The position numbers and the translations under genes are program-made. The notes below the pieces were generated by a model. The model did no database searches, was not told the DNA's origin, and saw only the letters and a list, made by a program, of their open reading frames with translations. A stretch of 64,000 bases of DNA from Labilibaculum sp. DW002 (GTDB lineage: Bacteria; Bacteroidota; Bacteroidia; Bacteroidales; Marinifilaceae), in assembly GCF_029029525.1 (NCBI RefSeq), contig NZ_JAKJSC010000001.1:496001-560000 (forward strand). Reading direction: 5' to 3'. Shown here in pieces: positions 8,264 to 17,523 of the stretch. Each line of letters opens with the position of its first letter. Positions within the stretch are counted from its first letter, which is position 1.

Positions 8264-10264
8264 CTATGCCTTCTTAATTTTCACAATTCCTTTTCGATAA
8301 GCATCGAGCAATCGATTCAAATCACGAATTTGTTGACGCAGATTTGCTCCAATATGAGTATCTCCCACGCGAATTCTCTTGGTTGCATGCTCAATCATAC
8401 TTCTAGTTGAAACGATATCAACTTCATCGAGAATAGCTTTTCGTTTTGATTCAAAAGAAGCATGTTCTGCAAGAATCAAACTATAAGAATCGTAAATTAA
8501 GGTATAACCAGCAATGCCTGTTACCTTTTGATAGGGTTTCGACATTCCGCCATCAATTACAAAAAGTTTACCATCAGCTTTTACCGGACTTTCACCCTTT
8601 GCAACCTTTACTGGCACATGCCCATTAATAATATGAGAAACCTCTGGATCGAGTCCAAACTCTTCTAAAATTCGGCTACAGCTCGCAGGATCATCTCTCA
8701 GCTTGTAGTACATATTGCTTTCCTCTCTCTGTACTTCCTTATCGTCAAGAAAGTAACGTTCGAAAGTGGCCATTTTCTTCTTTCCAAAAAGAGGTGAATA
8801 GGCTCCACTCCATAAATACCACATATACACACGATCCTTGCTTGTTCTTTCAGGGTGTTCACGATTAAAATAAGCTCGTCGACAAATCAAATCAAATTGA
8901 TCACACAGAGCCTTTCCTTTGTATTCTTTACCTTGCAAAGTCAAACCTTTTAATTCTCCATTTTCATCGAGTGGGATGCAACCATGAAATAGCAAATTGG
9001 AATTGTAAGATAGATAGGTACTTCCCTTAGAAAATAAGGTTTTAATATGGCGTTGCAATTTTTCACAATACAAGAACGAATAACGAAGTTTTTCAGTTAA
9101 CTCCTTCTCCTCTTTAGTTAGTTGATAAGGATTTTTGGGATCAATAGTTGGAAACGATTTATCGTTCAAGTCTAATTCTCGTCCATCAATAATTACGGTC
9201 CCTTTTTTATAATCGATTTTATCGAGCAATAATCGATCATCCATCTCCATTTCAGGACTGCGTCGGATGATTTCACCGGCCAGTTTCATCTCAATCACCA
9301 TAATGGCTTTGTGCATTTTACTGGTCAATTTAATCTGCGTAGATCCAATATTCTCTCGAGGTGTATTTTTGGGGATGAATGCTTCGCATGGATCGCCCTC
9401 ATAGGCTTTCATGGCAAAAGTAGCCAAAGGCATTAGGTTAATTCCATAACCATCTTCTAGAGTATCCAAATTGTTGTAGCGAGCACTCAAGCGAATTACT
9501 GCTGCAATGCTAGCACGAATTCCCGTAGCAGCAGCCATCCAAACAATATCATGATTTCCCCACTGTATATCTACCGAATAATGATCATGTATTACATCCA
9601 TCACCTTATCGGCAAAAGGTCCCCTATCGTAAATATCCCCAATAATATGCAGACGATCAATCAGTAAACGTTGAATAAATTTACTAATTGCCACAATAAA
9701 TTGATTTGCCCGATCAACATCAATGATTGACTGTATGATACAATCGAAATACTCCTCTTTCTTCGCATTTGGCTCATTCAGCAACTCATCAATTACATAA
9801 GCAAAATCGGGTGGCATTGCCTTTCTTACCTTCGATTGGGTATATTTATCAGCTGATACACGGGCCACATCTATTAATCGGCGGAGAGTAATCGAAAACC
9901 ATTGGTTCAAATCCTCTTGCTCGTTGGTAATGAGCTTTAGTTTCTCCTCTGGGTAGTATATCAGTATCGCCAACTGATTTTTTTCTTTTTCGCTCAGTGT
10001 TTTTGCATACACAACATCAATTTTTTTGCGCACCATGCCAGAGGCATTTCTCAGAACATGACTAAACGTCTCATATTCTCCATGTATATCCGTTAAAAAA
10101 TGCTCGGATCCTTTAGGAAGGTTTAGAATGGATTCAAGATTTATTATTTCAGTACAGGCAGCCTGTACTGTAGGGAATTTTTCAGCAAGTAGATTTAAAA
10201 ACCGTAATTCATCTTCACTGTAATCGTTCTGTAACAATTCATCCTTTTGGTAGTTAAGATCCAT
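8264..10264 (-). CDS. fbp: Fructose-1,6-bisphosphatase, class III
   Basis: This cytoplasmic gluconeogenic enzyme hydrolyses fructose 1,6-bisphosphate to fructose 6-phosphate. The 666-residue protein matches the class III (Bacillus/Bacteroides) type, not the shorter class I or II enzymes. It carries a calcineurin-type metallophosphatase core with GDIYDRGPF and GNHD in its N-terminal third, and a second cluster with INGHVPV and FVIDGGMSK near residues 560-590. It is a single-gene unit, with a terminator at 8154-8184 and its own upstream region. A TTGCCA/TGGCAA inverted repeat at 10300-10318 lies 36 nt before the start and could be regulatory. Confidence 0.96.
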   Translation of the reverse strand: MDLNYQKDELLQNDYSEDELRFLNLLAEKFPTVQAACTEIINLESILNLPKGSEHFLTDIHGEYETFSHVLRNASGMVRKKIDVVYAKTLSEKEKNQLAILIYYPEEKLKLITNEQEDLNQWFSITLRRLIDVARVSADKYTQSKVRKAMPPDFAYVIDELLNEPNAKKEEYFDCIIQSIIDVDRANQFIVAISKFIQRLLIDRLHIIGDIYDRGPFADKVMDVIHDHYSVDIQWGNHDIVWMAAATGIRASIAAVIRLSARYNNLDTLEDGYGINLMPLATFAMKAYEGDPCEAFIPKNTPRENIGSTQIKLTSKMHKAIMVIEMKLAGEIIRRSPEMEMDDRLLLDKIDYKKGTVIIDGRELDLNDKSFPTIDPKNPYQLTKEEKELTEKLRYSFLYCEKLQRHIKTLFSKGSTYLSYNSNLLFHGCIPLDENGELKGLTLQGKEYKGKALCDQFDLICRRAYFNREHPERTSKDRVYMWYLWSGAYSPLFGKKKMATFERYFLDDKEVQREESNMYYKLRDDPASCSRILEEFGLDPEVSHIINGHVPVKVAKGESPVKADGKLFVIDGGMSKPYQKVTGIAGYTLIYDSYSLILAEHASFESKRKAILDEVDIVSTRSMIEHATKRIRVGDTHIGANLRQQIRDLNRLLDAYRKGIVKIKKA

Positions 10265-10299
10265 TTATCTTTATTTTTGTAATTGATTCATTAAAATCA

Positions 10300-10318
10300 T
10301 TGCCACATACAATGGCAA
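10300..10318. repeat. Small inverted repeat upstream of fbp
   Basis: TTGCCA (10300-10305) and TGGCAA (10313-10318) flank a 7-nt spacer, 36 nt upstream of the fbp start codon. It has the size of a regulator half-site pair, but no regulator can be assigned. Confidence 0.4.
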
Positions 10319-10392
10319 ATTTGGTTTACTCACGAATGGTTAAATGTTAATCAAGCAACATTTAGAAAGACATTTGAAGAAAACTAGCTCAT

Positions 10393-11004
10393 TCAAAGAT
10401 GAAAAAGTTCGATTTTTGGCAATTCATCTGGAATATTTTCAATGTTATTTTCCATTAAATTCAGCTCTACAAGTCTCTGGCTATTAATAAGGTGAAATGG
10501 AAACACTTTTATACAATTGTTTCTCAAATAAATATTCTTAATGGATAGGGAGTTTAAAAGGCATTCCATTCCTTCGAAAAGCTCATTGTTAGTAAAATCA
10601 ACGACTTCTAACTTAGGACAATCGTAAAGAATTTCAGGTACTTTAGTAAACTTATTATCACCTAAATATATCTTTTGGAGAACAGTCAAATTAGCAATTA
10701 ATTGCGGCAGTGAATTAATTTGATTCTGCCGAATATCCAAACACCGCAAATTCTTTAAGTTTGTAATCTCATTTGGAATATAATCCAGGTTATTTCCTTG
10801 GATATCTATAAATTCTAAATGTTTAAGTCTAAAAAGTGCTGAAGGCCATTTTCCTTTAAGATTACATTTTGAAATATTTATATGTGTTACCTGATCTAAC
10901 TTGTTAATTTGAAATCCTTTTATCAACCAATTAACTTTAGTGACTTTTTTTATTTTTCGCTTTATCTGAGTACTTAATTCTTCAATAATATGTGAGTCTC
11001 CCAT
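10393..11004 (-). CDS. Leucine-rich repeat protein
   Basis: This 203-residue protein consists mostly of leucine-rich repeats. From about residue 48 onward, units of roughly 23 residues show the LxxLxxLxLxxN pattern (for example LKHLEFIDIQGNNLDYIP and LKNLRCLDIRQNQINSLP), about six to seven in all. There is no signal peptide, sorting signal or membrane segment, so it is probably cytoplasmic. LRRs bind proteins, but the partner is unknown. It sits between fbp and the gene at 11205-11972 without close spacing to either, so no operon is evident. Confidence 0.8.
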   Translation of the reverse strand: MGDSHIIEELSTQIKRKIKKVTKVNWLIKGFQINKLDQVTHINISKCNLKGKWPSALFRLKHLEFIDIQGNNLDYIPNEITNLKNLRCLDIRQNQINSLPQLIANLTVLQKIYLGDNKFTKVPEILYDCPKLEVVDFTNNELFEGMECLLNSLSIKNIYLRNNCIKVFPFHLINSQRLVELNLMENNIENIPDELPKIELFHL

Positions 11005-11140
11005 TTACAGTATATCCTTATTTTTATTTCACATTAATACAAAATAGCAAAAACTTACTACTTATTGCAAACAATAAATACAAATGTCAGGTTCTGAAAT
11101 TGACTAACAAAAAAGTATCCTAATTTATTAAGACAAAAAA

Positions 11141-11178
11141 AAGCTTGACAGTTCTGATCAATCAGTACTGTCAAGCTT
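11141..11178 (-). terminator. Terminator after the 11205-11972 gene
   Basis: The 12-bp arms AAGCTTGACAGT (11141-11152) and ACTGTCAAGCTT (11167-11178) pair perfectly, and an inner CTGAT/ATCAG pair extends the hairpin. On the minus strand a run of Ts (complement of the A run at 11135-11142) follows. Confidence 0.82.
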
Positions 11179-11204
11179 AATAATTATTAGCATATCATCC
11201 TTTG

Positions 11205-11972
11205 TTAGCGAAAGTCTTTTAATGCTTTTTGTACTATTTTAAGATCGCTTTCTTTATTGCGTTTAATTTTATTTTTATCATCGTACTCAAAATCAGAATA
11301 AGAAATTACAATCATAGAAATTTCATTCTCTGGAAGAACTTTTGCTCTTCGTTCATCGTATATTCTTCGCTGCTCTTCTCTTGATAAAGTCTTGGTGTTT
11401 TCATTCTCTTCCTCGTCTTCATCTTTATCAACAACAGCAAGAGGTCTATAATTCTGTATTTCTTTGTATTCAATAACCAATTGCAATTCTTCATAATAAG
11501 CATCTACAGGAAGCATAGTTTGAGTCTTTCCATTTTTATGTAGATCTCCTAAAAGAAAATCAAATCTTTTTTGACGATTCGCTTTTAGCGATAATACTTC
11601 ATCACATAAAGAAATAACATAGGTTTCGTCACTGTTTAAACGAATGGCAATAGCATCATTTTCTAATTTCTTTTTTTCCTGCTTGTATGGTGTCTCTGGA
11701 ACAGTTGCACTGGCCGGAACGAAATACCAATACGTATGTTCGCCATGTCTTTCTGCATGAACACGTGGTATTAAATCCAATTGATTACTTGCATCTAATT
11801 CTCTAAGAATTAAACGAATTGGCAATCCCTTTTTAATATCTTTCACAAATATCCCAGCTTTAATAAAAGCTGGCATTAGTTCTTTTACAGGTACTATTGT
11901 AAGTGATGAATTCGCATTTAAGTATTCTTCAATTACCTTATTTATCTTTTCTACTTTGGAAAGATCCTTCAT
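11205..11972 (-). CDS. Unrecognised protein with a possible PD-(D/E)xK nuclease core
   Basis: I do not recognise this 255-residue protein. Its N-terminal ~85 residues (basic, helical, ending near a YWYFVP strand) resemble a winged-helix-like region. The middle shows a FDFLLGD strand, then PVDAYYEEL followed by LVIEYKE. A D...ExK pattern of this spacing is the signature of PD-(D/E)xK restriction-like nucleases, here inferred by eye only. A very acidic linker follows (KDEDEEENENT), then a charged helical tail containing an EEQRRIYDERR segment. No signal peptide or membrane segment is visible. A TATATTTG box at 12092-12099 and the terminator at 11141-11178 suggest a single-gene transcript. The restriction-like fold is a hypothesis. 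Confidence 0.6.
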   Translation of the reverse strand: MKDLSKVEKINKVIEEYLNANSSLTIVPVKELMPAFIKAGIFVKDIKKGLPIRLILRELDASNQLDLIPRVHAERHGEHTYWYFVPASATVPETPYKQEKKKLENDAIAIRLNSDETYVISLCDEVLSLKANRQKRFDFLLGDLHKNGKTQTMLPVDAYYEELQLVIEYKEIQNYRPLAVVDKDEDEEENENTKTLSREEQRRIYDERRAKVLPENEISMIVISYSDFEYDDKNKIKRNKESDLKIVQKALKDFR

Positions 11973-12091
11973 ATTCTTGTAAATTATTTATCTACTTTAT
12001 CATTCTTACCTCTAGATGCGGACAACTGTTTACCATTACCCAACCCATTCTGGCAAGAAATATTCCTTTTTATTCCTATTCTAACAGTTTG

Positions 12092-12099
12092 CAAATATA
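12092..12099 (-). promoter_or_regulatory. Possible -7 box for the 11205-11972 gene
   Basis: The minus strand reads TATATTTG, matching TAnnTTTG. A weak TTG lies about 22 nt upstream (near 12122). The implied leader is about 110 nt. Confidence 0.4.
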
Positions 12100-12145
12100 G
12101 ACTTAATATCACTGATAAAGGCAATACAAACCACTCTTGGTAAAA

Positions 12146-12185
12146 CAAAAGACCTCACAAGTTCTAAAACTTGTAAGGTCTTTTG
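12146..12185 (-). terminator. Terminator of the amino-sugar operon
   Basis: A long stem is formed by CAAAAGACCTCACAAGTT (12146-12163) and its near-complement ending at 12185, with a 4-nt loop. It lies downstream of the ROK kinase stop at 12269. The A-rich left arm supplies Ts on the minus strand. Confidence 0.7.
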
Positions 12186-12268
12186 CTATTTATAGCCAAT
12201 TTCGCTTATTCTCTTTACAGGATTAAAGCAATTAAATAAAACAGTTTAGTTTTATTTTTCACGTTATT

Positions 12269-13237
12269 TCAATTCAATTTATCGTTCCAAATTAAAGCTG
12301 AAGCACCTAAAACAGCTGCATCATCACCTAGTTCGGATGGCAATAAACTGATCTTATCCTTATAAAGAAATAAAATATTTTTCTCTAATGCTTCCCTAAT
12401 AGGCTCGAAAAGTAAATCTCCTGCCTTTGCCAATCCACCAAAAAAGAAAATTGCTTTTGGACTCGTTACCGCTGCAACATTAGCCAAAGCCTCACCCAAC
12501 ATTTTACCTGTATAAGCAAAAATCTCCATAGCGAGTAAATCTCCCTCATTTGCAGCATCCGCAACCATCTTAGCTGTTAAACCATGATAAGGTATATTTC
12601 TTAATGAACTTTCGCCCATATGCTTTGCTAACATTTTGTAAGCTGATCTTTTTACACCAGTTGCCGAAACATAGGTCTCTAAACATCCTCTGCGACCGCA
12701 ACCACATTCACGACCACCAGGACGCATAATAATATGCCCAACTTCTCCTGCAAAACCATCATGACCATATAATAAATCGCCATTAACCACAATTCCACTA
12801 CCTAAGCCAGTACCTAAGGTAATTACCATGAAATCGCTCATGTCTTTTGCCCCACCAAACATACGTTCGCCTAGAGCTGCTGCATTCGCATCATTCGTAA
12901 GTTTCACAGGAACTTTTAGTCTCTCTTCTACCAAACGAACCAATTCCAATTTACCCTTCCAACGAAGGTTGGCTGCTTTGTCGATGGTTCCAGTTCTATA
13001 ATTTCCGTTGGGCGCACCAATTCCTACACCTATGATATTCAATTCATCATTTGACGAATCGACAATTTGCTTGATGTTTAAGATCAAATCATCAATAAAA
13101 TCTTCAAATCTATCCTTTGTCTGCGTGGGAATGACTCCAGAAACCAAACATTCCCCATCAGAAGTAATGCCTGAAAAAACGGTGTTTGTACCACCTATAT
13201 CAATACCAATTGCTATATCTATCATCCTATAATTCAA
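12269..13237 (-). CDS. ROK-family sugar kinase (glucokinase-like)
   Basis: It phosphorylates a hexose, or an amino sugar such as GlcNAc or ManNAc, at the 6 position with ATP. The 322-residue protein has the ROK kinase hallmarks: an N-terminal phosphate loop IGIDIGGTNT, the catalytic aspartate in TNDANAAALGE, and the zinc-binding CGCGRRGCLE. There is no DNA-binding domain, which separates it from the ROK regulator at the other end of the cluster. It begins 1 nt after the CBM9-like gene ends and is the last gene of the operon. Glucokinase is the usual annotation, but the context makes an amino-sugar kinase equally possible. A second Met at residue 5 could be the real start. Confidence 0.88.
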   Translation of the reverse strand: MNYRMIDIAIGIDIGGTNTVFSGITSDGECLVSGVIPTQTKDRFEDFIDDLILNIKQIVDSSNDELNIIGVGIGAPNGNYRTGTIDKAANLRWKGKLELVRLVEERLKVPVKLTNDANAAALGERMFGGAKDMSDFMVITLGTGLGSGIVVNGDLLYGHDGFAGEVGHIIMRPGGRECGCGRRGCLETYVSATGVKRSAYKMLAKHMGESSLRNIPYHGLTAKMVADAANEGDLLAMEIFAYTGKMLGEALANVAAVTSPKAIFFFGGLAKAGDLLFEPIREALEKNILFLYKDKISLLPSELGDDAAVLGASALIWNDKLN

Positions 13238-13238
13238 T

Positions 13239-13886
13239 CTAGTTCTTTTCCAATATCATTTTACCAAATGATGAAGGAATATGAAAATCTGCTTTCTTGG
13301 AATTGGGTTTAACCCAAGAAATCCATCTTAGTTCAGTCCCCTTTTTATTATTTGCTAATTCAATACACTGTCCTCGATATAATCCTGCTTCCAAAATGTT
13401 GTTCTTCAACAGTCCTAAATCTAATAAAGAAGAAAGTTGAATTGCTCCTTCTACAACATAAGCATTAAGGCTACTTGAAGCTTTTACATCTATTGCTCCC
13501 ATTGGCCATTGCCATTTGTAATCAAAATCACGATAATATCGACAGACATAATCTAGAACCCTCGCCTTAGAATCCATTTCCAGACAATAATATGGATTCA
13601 ATTTTTCATCTTGTCTGAAAAAAATCTCGACTCGATCGGAATCTACAACTTCCATTTTATGATTTTGATCAACAAAAGTAAGTACATTTTCCTCCTGAAC
13701 ATCAAATCTGAAATAAAAATTTTCCTCATCAAATAAAGCTCTAAAGATAATTTGTGGAGCCTTCGCATTTTCCCAAGGATAAGAAAAATCAGTAATAACG
13801 TTTGCCATTTCCCAAACAGGATGCATTTGCTCTCCTGAAATGCTCAACAGGTTCGATTTTATTCTTTTTACAAAATATTCTTTCAT
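13239..13886 (-). CDS. CBM9-like carbohydrate-binding protein without signal peptide
   Basis: The 215-residue protein is a single beta-sandwich domain resembling carbohydrate-binding module family 9 as found in xylanases. Supporting segments are FRALFDEENFYFRFDVQEENV, a DRVEIFF strand and YCLEMDSKARVLDY, the usual order in this family. It has no signal peptide or lipobox, so unlike xylanase modules it should be cytoplasmic unless it is exported another way. It lies between the NagB-LmbE fusion gene (60 nt upstream) and the ROK kinase gene (1 nt downstream). Its role is unknown, and intracellular sugar binding is only a guess. Confidence 0.72.
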   Translation of the reverse strand: MKEYFVKRIKSNLLSISGEQMHPVWEMANVITDFSYPWENAKAPQIIFRALFDEENFYFRFDVQEENVLTFVDQNHKMEVVDSDRVEIFFRQDEKLNPYYCLEMDSKARVLDYVCRYYRDFDYKWQWPMGAIDVKASSSLNAYVVEGAIQLSSLLDLGLLKNNILEAGLYRGQCIELANNKKGTELRWISWVKPNSKKADFHIPSSFGKMILEKN

Positions 13887-13946
13887 CTGCTAAAAAAATG
13901 GACCGAAAGACAATAGCCCTCCGATCCAAGGTATTTACGTGTGGAT

Positions 13947-16274
13947 CTAAAACGGATTTTCTTCAACTGCTTTTTCCAGATCTTGTGCCATAGCTACAAA
14001 CTCATCGGCAGACATTTCTTTCATATACACTAAGCCATGGGTTGCTCTTACCAGGGGATGTTTGTTTTCGTAAAAGAAATTCTTCCCTAACAGCATCTGA
14101 ATTTGTTTCAATTGATCGACCCATACTTTTTGTGTTAGTTCATTGAATTTCCCGTCGTATTCGTAACTTGGGAATGAGGCGTTCACCTGACTCATATACG
14201 ATTCGGTAAAGGAATTCTCAAGCACGTCCAATGCGTTCAGGGATACGGGTACGATCGTATCGGCATCGGCCGGATGGTATTTGAACCAAACATTTCGGTA
14301 GCCTATGATTCTCAAATTTGACAGGTCTTCTTCTTCTTTCCACTCTTTTACAGCTCCGGCAATGGCTTGCAACACTTTATAGTGTGTATCGGGTCCTGAC
14401 CCTTCGGGATCCATGGCTAAACTGATTGTTGTTGGTTTGTATTTTCTGAATTCTTCGAGAACGGGTAACATGTCGCGGTTCTTCTCCGGGGTTTCTGTAA
14501 AGACATCGCCTTTGTAAAAGCCTAATCGCAGGTGATGGATGTTTTTTACCGGGGTTCCAAAGTGTGCCCAAACGAGTTCTTCTTCAAATTCCCGAATCAT
14601 ACCTTTCATCTTCTGAACTTCCGGGGAGTTTTTGCCGCCATCGTAAGCGTTTTCAAGATCGCTTATGATGTTTGTTATTGTTGTATTCAGGTTTTCTTTT
14701 CCTGTCACGTCCCAAATCTCAACAATAGAGCGTATCAGGCGATGACATAAGCCTCGGCGTTTGCCATTGGCATTTCTGGCTGCTACTGAGTTCAGGAAAT
14801 GGTAAACGTCTTTGTCCCATTTTTTAGAATAGCCTGCTTCAAAGAAGTCGGGGTAATTCAACATTTCAATTTTCCCTTTTGCTATAAAGTCCTGACATTC
14901 TTTAAGTACATCAATGACAAAACGGTTGGTGACTGCGGTAAAGCCGGATGTTAGGACTGAGAAGTGAATTTCGTTACTTGCTGAACGCATTTGACGGTTG
15001 GTGTATGGCATAATGCCCAACATGATATCGTCGTGGTGTGGTCCTGTGTGGTAAACGGTTTCATTTTCGTCTGGTTTCATGCCTTTGTTCAGCTTCCCTT
15101 TTATTGACTCTATTACAGTTTGAACGGTTCCTTCATTTAAATTAGGAATCAGGCTTGTGTAAGGATCAGCTTTTAGGTCTTCGAGTCTTAGGTGATGTCC
15201 GTACTTGTTGGACTTGTTACAGAGGTCGATTATTGATTTCTCTGTTTTGGTATGTGACCAGTCTCCGGCCTTGTAATATCTGTTAACACTATCGGTTAAT
15301 TTACAGGCGGCTCCTGTGGTTAAATAAAATCGACTGTTTTTCTGACGTTGCAGAACGCTTGCCGGATAGATTGCATCGGGCTGGCTTTCCAGCGAGCCTT
15401 TTACAATATCGGCTTTTGCTTCGCCTGCTGCAAAGATAATCGATACGGCGTCTGGCTTATGGGTTATGGTATCTAATCCTATGGTAATAACCAAGCGGTT
15501 TCTTGAAACTTCAATTCCTCCAAGGTCTCCGGCTGCTACGGCTTGTGTTTCGAAATTTGTCTTCGTCAGACGTGTGGTTGAGTAATGATCTGATCCTCGG
15601 GTGTTGAAAGCTATATGTCCATCTGGGCCTATTCCACCTAAAAAGAAACCAATTCCGCCTTTATCACGGATTTGCTGCTCATATCCTGTACACCAATTAT
15701 CAATCATGAAAATTGATTTTTGCTGCATTTCTTCTACGACGCTTTTGGCATCCCGGTAACGTAAGGACAGATCGATGTTGTAATCGGGGAAGACTTCCAG
15801 GAAGTGCTTGTTATCGACCAGTGGTATTTCATTGGAGTTAATTAATAAGGAGTTGTCTTTTTCCAAACCAAAGCCTTTGATATAGTAGTTCATCACATAG
15901 TTGTAGAAGCTATTGTGTTGATTGGGATCAATTGGGTAAAATTCATCGATTTGAACGAACTCCAGGCCTCGCAAATCCGGTTTTGACATGTTGCCTAACC
16001 CATACTGGCTTCGGATGTCCAGTCCTTTTTTATTATTCCAATTCTCCAAAAGGTACTGGGTGTATTTTATGAAATACTCCGGTGTTTTTCCTGTTGGTAA
16101 ACTTATTACGCCTTGAGGGTTTTGTTCTGCCCATTCCAAAAAACGAAGCGAGGTCATCAGACCTAATTTTGGAAAGTTATCGACTTCTACATAGGGAATT
16201 TTTGTGGTGATCTCCTCAACACTTGACAATTCATAGAAGGCTTGCTCTACTTTGGATGTAAATATTGTTCCCAT
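13947..16274 (-). CDS. nagB: Glucosamine-6-phosphate deaminase fused to a LmbE/PIG-L deacetylase-like domain
   Basis: The N-terminal ~340 residues are NagB-like, with SLPTGKTPE, FVQIDEFYPI and the signature FLGGIGPDGHIAFN. This part would convert glucosamine 6-phosphate to fructose 6-phosphate and ammonia. The C-terminal ~360 residues resemble LmbE/PIG-L zinc deacetylases, with GPHHDDIML (the usual PHPDDE motif, last Glu replaced by Ile) and a later PDTHYKV histidine segment. The 775-residue fusion form occurs in Bacteroidota. The operon has no separate nagA, so the LmbE half may supply deacetylation, which is inference. The gene is noticeably richer in G+C than its neighbours (29 of 60 bases in 14521-14580). 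Confidence 0.9.
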   Translation of the reverse strand: MGTIFTSKVEQAFYELSSVEEITTKIPYVEVDNFPKLGLMTSLRFLEWAEQNPQGVISLPTGKTPEYFIKYTQYLLENWNNKKGLDIRSQYGLGNMSKPDLRGLEFVQIDEFYPIDPNQHNSFYNYVMNYYIKGFGLEKDNSLLINSNEIPLVDNKHFLEVFPDYNIDLSLRYRDAKSVVEEMQQKSIFMIDNWCTGYEQQIRDKGGIGFFLGGIGPDGHIAFNTRGSDHYSTTRLTKTNFETQAVAAGDLGGIEVSRNRLVITIGLDTITHKPDAVSIIFAAGEAKADIVKGSLESQPDAIYPASVLQRQKNSRFYLTTGAACKLTDSVNRYYKAGDWSHTKTEKSIIDLCNKSNKYGHHLRLEDLKADPYTSLIPNLNEGTVQTVIESIKGKLNKGMKPDENETVYHTGPHHDDIMLGIMPYTNRQMRSASNEIHFSVLTSGFTAVTNRFVIDVLKECQDFIAKGKIEMLNYPDFFEAGYSKKWDKDVYHFLNSVAARNANGKRRGLCHRLIRSIVEIWDVTGKENLNTTITNIISDLENAYDGGKNSPEVQKMKGMIREFEEELVWAHFGTPVKNIHHLRLGFYKGDVFTETPEKNRDMLPVLEEFRKYKPTTISLAMDPEGSGPDTHYKVLQAIAGAVKEWKEEEDLSNLRIIGYRNVWFKYHPADADTIVPVSLNALDVLENSFTESYMSQVNASFPSYEYDGKFNELTQKVWVDQLKQIQMLLGKNFFYENKHPLVRATHGLVYMKEMSADEFVAMAQDLEKAVEENPF

Positions 16275-16325
16275 TTTTCTTTTTATTTCTATAATCTCTT
16301 AACCTTACTCGCTTAAAACAATTCA

Positions 16326-16340
16326 CTTTCCCTAGGAAAG
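16326..16340. repeat. Palindrome upstream of nagB-lmbE
   Basis: CTTTCC and GGAAAG flank a 3-nt centre, a perfect 6-bp inverted repeat 52 nt before the nagB-lmbE start, in the only sizeable gap (135 nt) inside the operon. It may mark an internal regulated promoter, but the regulator is not identified. Confidence 0.4.
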
Positions 16341-16409
16341 AGTATTTGTTTTAATTTTCGTTACCACACGATTAAATACCGGGTTTGGTATCAGAAATAA
16401 AATTCTAAT

Positions 16410-17516
16410 TTATTGTACTGATAATTCTTTGCTATATGTCACCACGATCTGCTTCATTTGCTCGTACTGCTCTTCCATACTTGTCAACAATTTATATTGC
16501 GCTTGAGTACGTATCAGGTTATGCTCCAGAGATTTGATTTTATAATAATTATCTCCATCGATATAATCCATTAAGAATCGAAGAACTTGCTCGTAAGTAA
16601 TGTACTTGGCTGAAAATGCCAGATATTCTAGCTCCGGCGGAGATAAAAATGAGATTGTCTCTTCCAGGTAGCCTTTTGTATAGGCTTTAAAAATTTCCAT
16701 ATCCATATTCACATTATCCAGATTCTCATCATCTTCTAAACCTGTATTTGTGTACGAACGCATTGCATCACCAAAATCATTTAAGACTGTACTATTTAGC
16801 ACTGTATCCAAATCGATTACGCACAACACGTCTCCTTTTTTATCGAATAGAATGTTATTGATCTTGGTATCGTTATGAGTCACTCGTGTTGGAATTGTTC
16901 CATCTTCCACTAATTCCCAAAAATCCAACATTTCCTCTCTACGCTCTTCAATCCATGAGATCTCTTTCTTAAGATTCTCTTTCCTTTTTTTTGGATCACA
17001 ATCCAAAACCTCATCCCATTGAGAAAAGCGGAATCTTATATTGTGGAAACCCGGAAGAATATCAACTAAAGGTTCCTTCATGTCCGATAGCATCGACTGA
17101 AACTTACCAATGCCTTTTCCTCCGGAATATGCTAACTCAGGACTATCAGCAGCTTCATATGTTAGGTTATCTTTTATGAACAAACACATAGCCCAAAAGT
17201 CTCCCTCCTCATCTTCAAAAAATGGGTTCCCATTCTCCACCTCAATAATTGTCATTGCCTCACGTATGGGATCTCCATTTGCTACTACAATTTTAGCTTT
17301 AAGATGATCTGTTACTTTTTGGATATTCCCCATCATTCCGGGAACATCTTTAAAGATATTTTTATTCTTACGCTGAAATAAATAATCGGGATCATCTTGT
17401 TTCTCAGTCTTCACCAAAAAAGTATCATTGATAAATCCTTCTCCCAAAGGTTGAATACTATCGACCTTTCCTTCCGTTTTAAACTTTGATACTATCGTAA
17501 ATAAATTCTTGTCCAT
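16410..17516 (-). CDS. Phosphotransferase, N-acetylhexosamine 1-kinase-like
   Basis: The 368-residue protein has the APH/choline-kinase fold. Visible elements are an N-terminal nucleotide-loop region (GEGFINDTFLV), the catalytic loop VTHNDTKINNIL (D and N) and the metal-binding VIDLDTV. This HNDTKxNN form is the one I associate with NahK-type kinases, which phosphorylate GlcNAc or GalNAc at C1. The context fits: it starts 7 nt after the sugar transporter gene and shares an operon with a phosphohexomutase, a sugar nucleotidyltransferase and NagB-LmbE. The product would be HexNAc 1-phosphate. Substrate choice is inference, and other APH-family sugar kinases remain possible. Confidence 0.75.
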   Translation of the reverse strand: MDKNLFTIVSKFKTEGKVDSIQPLGEGFINDTFLVKTEKQDDPDYLFQRKNKNIFKDVPGMMGNIQKVTDHLKAKIVVANGDPIREAMTIIEVENGNPFFEDEEGDFWAMCLFIKDNLTYEAADSPELAYSGGKGIGKFQSMLSDMKEPLVDILPGFHNIRFRFSQWDEVLDCDPKKRKENLKKEISWIEERREEMLDFWELVEDGTIPTRVTHNDTKINNILFDKKGDVLCVIDLDTVLNSTVLNDFGDAMRSYTNTGLEDDENLDNVNMDMEIFKAYTKGYLEETISFLSPPELEYLAFSAKYITYEQVLRFLMDYIDGDNYYKIKSLEHNLIRTQAQYKLLTSMEEQYEQMKQIVVTYSKELSVQ

Positions 17517-17523
17517 TTGATCT

